DNA of 64,000 nt, from the NCBI GenBank assembly GCA_018657625.1, contig JABHWU010000122.1, positions 62,001 through 126,000 on the forward strand, written 5' to 3'. The notes beneath the pieces were generated by a model. It searched no databases. It was not told the origin of the DNA and saw only the letters and a program-made list of their open reading frames with translations. Below are positions 63,461 to 64,000 of this stretch, one piece after another. The translations under genes and the position numbers were made by a program. The DNA comes from Deltaproteobacteria bacterium. Lineage in GTDB: Bacteria; SAR324; XYD2-FULL-50-16. Within the stretch, counting starts at the first letter, position 1. Every line of letters starts with the position of its first letter.

Positions 63461-64000
63461 ATGTGATATCCTCGGGGAGTTACTAAATATACGCCCTTTT
63501 TGAATGTACAACGGTTACCAATGATCACAATTGTTTTCATATCAATAAAATCGTAATCAATAGTGTCTAAATCAGCTAGCATACGTTCATTACCGTCTCT
63601 TCCAGCATTTTTGACCATCGCAATTTGTCTATTGCTATCGATATTATCCTTTATTAATGCAATGGCTTTTTTAATATGATCAACCCGTCCTTTGCTTTTT
63701 GGATTATAGAGCGCGATAACGAAGTCAGCTTGTGCTGCATGAATTAACCGTTTTTCGATAACTTTCCAGGGAGTCAGCAAATCGGATAAACTGATTGAAC
63801 AGAAATCATGCATAATTGGAGCTCCTAATTCGGCTGCCGCGGCAAAAGCGGAACTCACTCCGGGAACGACTTCAACTTCTATGTCTTCCGCCATCTCTAA
63901 AATTGGTCCAGCCATACCGTATAATCCAGCATCTCCGGTGCTGATAATGCAGGTGTCTTTACCATTTTGAACGCATTCTATTGCTTTTTGACAACGTTCT
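63457..64000 (-). CDS. cobJ: precorrin-3B C17-methyltransferase (CobJ/CbiH family), partial
   Basis: The gene runs off the right edge; 180 residues of the C-terminal part are visible. STGDAGLYGMAGPILE is the SAM-pocket loop of this tetrapyrrole methylase subfamily. Also present are VEVVPGVSSAFAAAAELGAP and HDFCSISLSDLLTPW, and VALYNPKSKGR-like FVIALYNPKSKGR; the order matches CobJ. The protein ends PRGYHI, where the cobK start overlaps. A further cobalamin cluster probably lies beyond the window. Confidence 0.93.
   Translation of the reverse strand, partial: ERCQKAIECVQNGKDTCIISTGDAGLYGMAGPILEMAEDIEVEVVPGVSSAFAAAAELGAPIMHDFCSISLSDLLTPWKVIEKRLIHAAQADFVIALYNPKSKGRVDHIKKAIALIKDNIDSNRQIAMVKNAGRDGNERMLADLDTIDYDFIDMKTIVIIGNRCTFKKGVYLVTPRGYHI

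Noticed and set aside
1..64000. CRISPR arrays, tRNA or rRNA genes, riboswitches, prophage or integrase genes
   Set aside because: I found no regularly spaced repeats, no cloverleaf-like segments in the gaps, no recognisable riboswitch core upstream of lysC, cobJ or panB, and no phage or transposase protein.

Overview
The window is about two-thirds A+T and densely coded. It comes from a motile Gram-negative bacterium of proteobacterial grade. Support for this: flagellar genes of the proton-driven export gate and switch (fliM, fliR, flhB, flhA), HD-GYP and PilZ c-di-GMP proteins, an RseP/DXR/CdsA/UppS envelope cluster, a DarP/YjgA ribosome factor, a DksA-type zinc finger and a bacterial aspartate/glutamate leucyltransferase. 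No rRNA, tRNA, CRISPR array or complete insertion sequence was seen. The lineage cannot be fixed from the sequence alone; a deltaproteobacterial or SAR324-like origin is only a guess.

Layout. 0.1-2.4 kb: enolase and a creatininase-family hydrolase. 2.4-5 kb: a MITE-like inverted repeat and a protein of unknown function with Lys/Arg-rich 66-residue tandem repeats. 5-7.5 kb: class II DAHP synthase with panB, converging on an FmdB zinc-ribbon gene followed by a truncated DUF134 gene. 7.7-10.4 kb: a CoA-disulfide-reductase/rhodanese fusion and a stand-alone PocR sensory domain. 10.6-14 kb: tgt and RNase R. 14.2-19 kb: a PilZ protein, fliM, yggT, two orphan proteins and moaC. 19-21.6 kb, minus strand: a histone H1-like protein, pyrF and a HemX/CcsA membrane protein. 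22-27.6 kb: ate/bpt, a dksA-like gene and fliR-flhB-flhA. 27.6-36.8 kb: two-component and chemotaxis signalling genes (histidine kinase, CheA hybrid, REC-kinase, REC-HD-GYP, CheY-like), with a YgeA-type racemase and a PhzF remnant between them. 37-41.2 kb: glycogen phosphorylase, darP and a CPBP-type protease. 41.2-47 kb: nth, lysC, a CinA-N-type protein, sppA, a Ca/Na exchanger and small orphans. 47-53 kb, minus strand: uppS-cdsA-dxr-rseP-panE and a beta-helix protein. 53.2-54.2 kb: a compact, strongly signposted small transcription unit and a small exported protein. 54.4-61.5 kb: scpA and gltB-gltD. 61.7-64 kb: a TGTCATTCTGA-type palindromic repeat, small orphans and cobalamin genes cobK-cobJ, the latter running off the right edge.

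How it fits together. Most genes are core metabolism, envelope or motility. panB and panE act in the same pantothenate branch from separate operons. FliM, PilZ, HD-GYP and the CheA/CheY set suggest c-di-GMP and phosphorelay control of motility. The least explained parts are the palindrome/leader/64-residue-ORF unit at 53.2-53.7 kb, the two orphans between yggT and moaC, the basic-repeat protein at 2.8-4.5 kb and the H1-like protein. Two N-terminal gene stubs (DUF134 and PhzF) show recent gene decay that ordinary ORF calling would miss.
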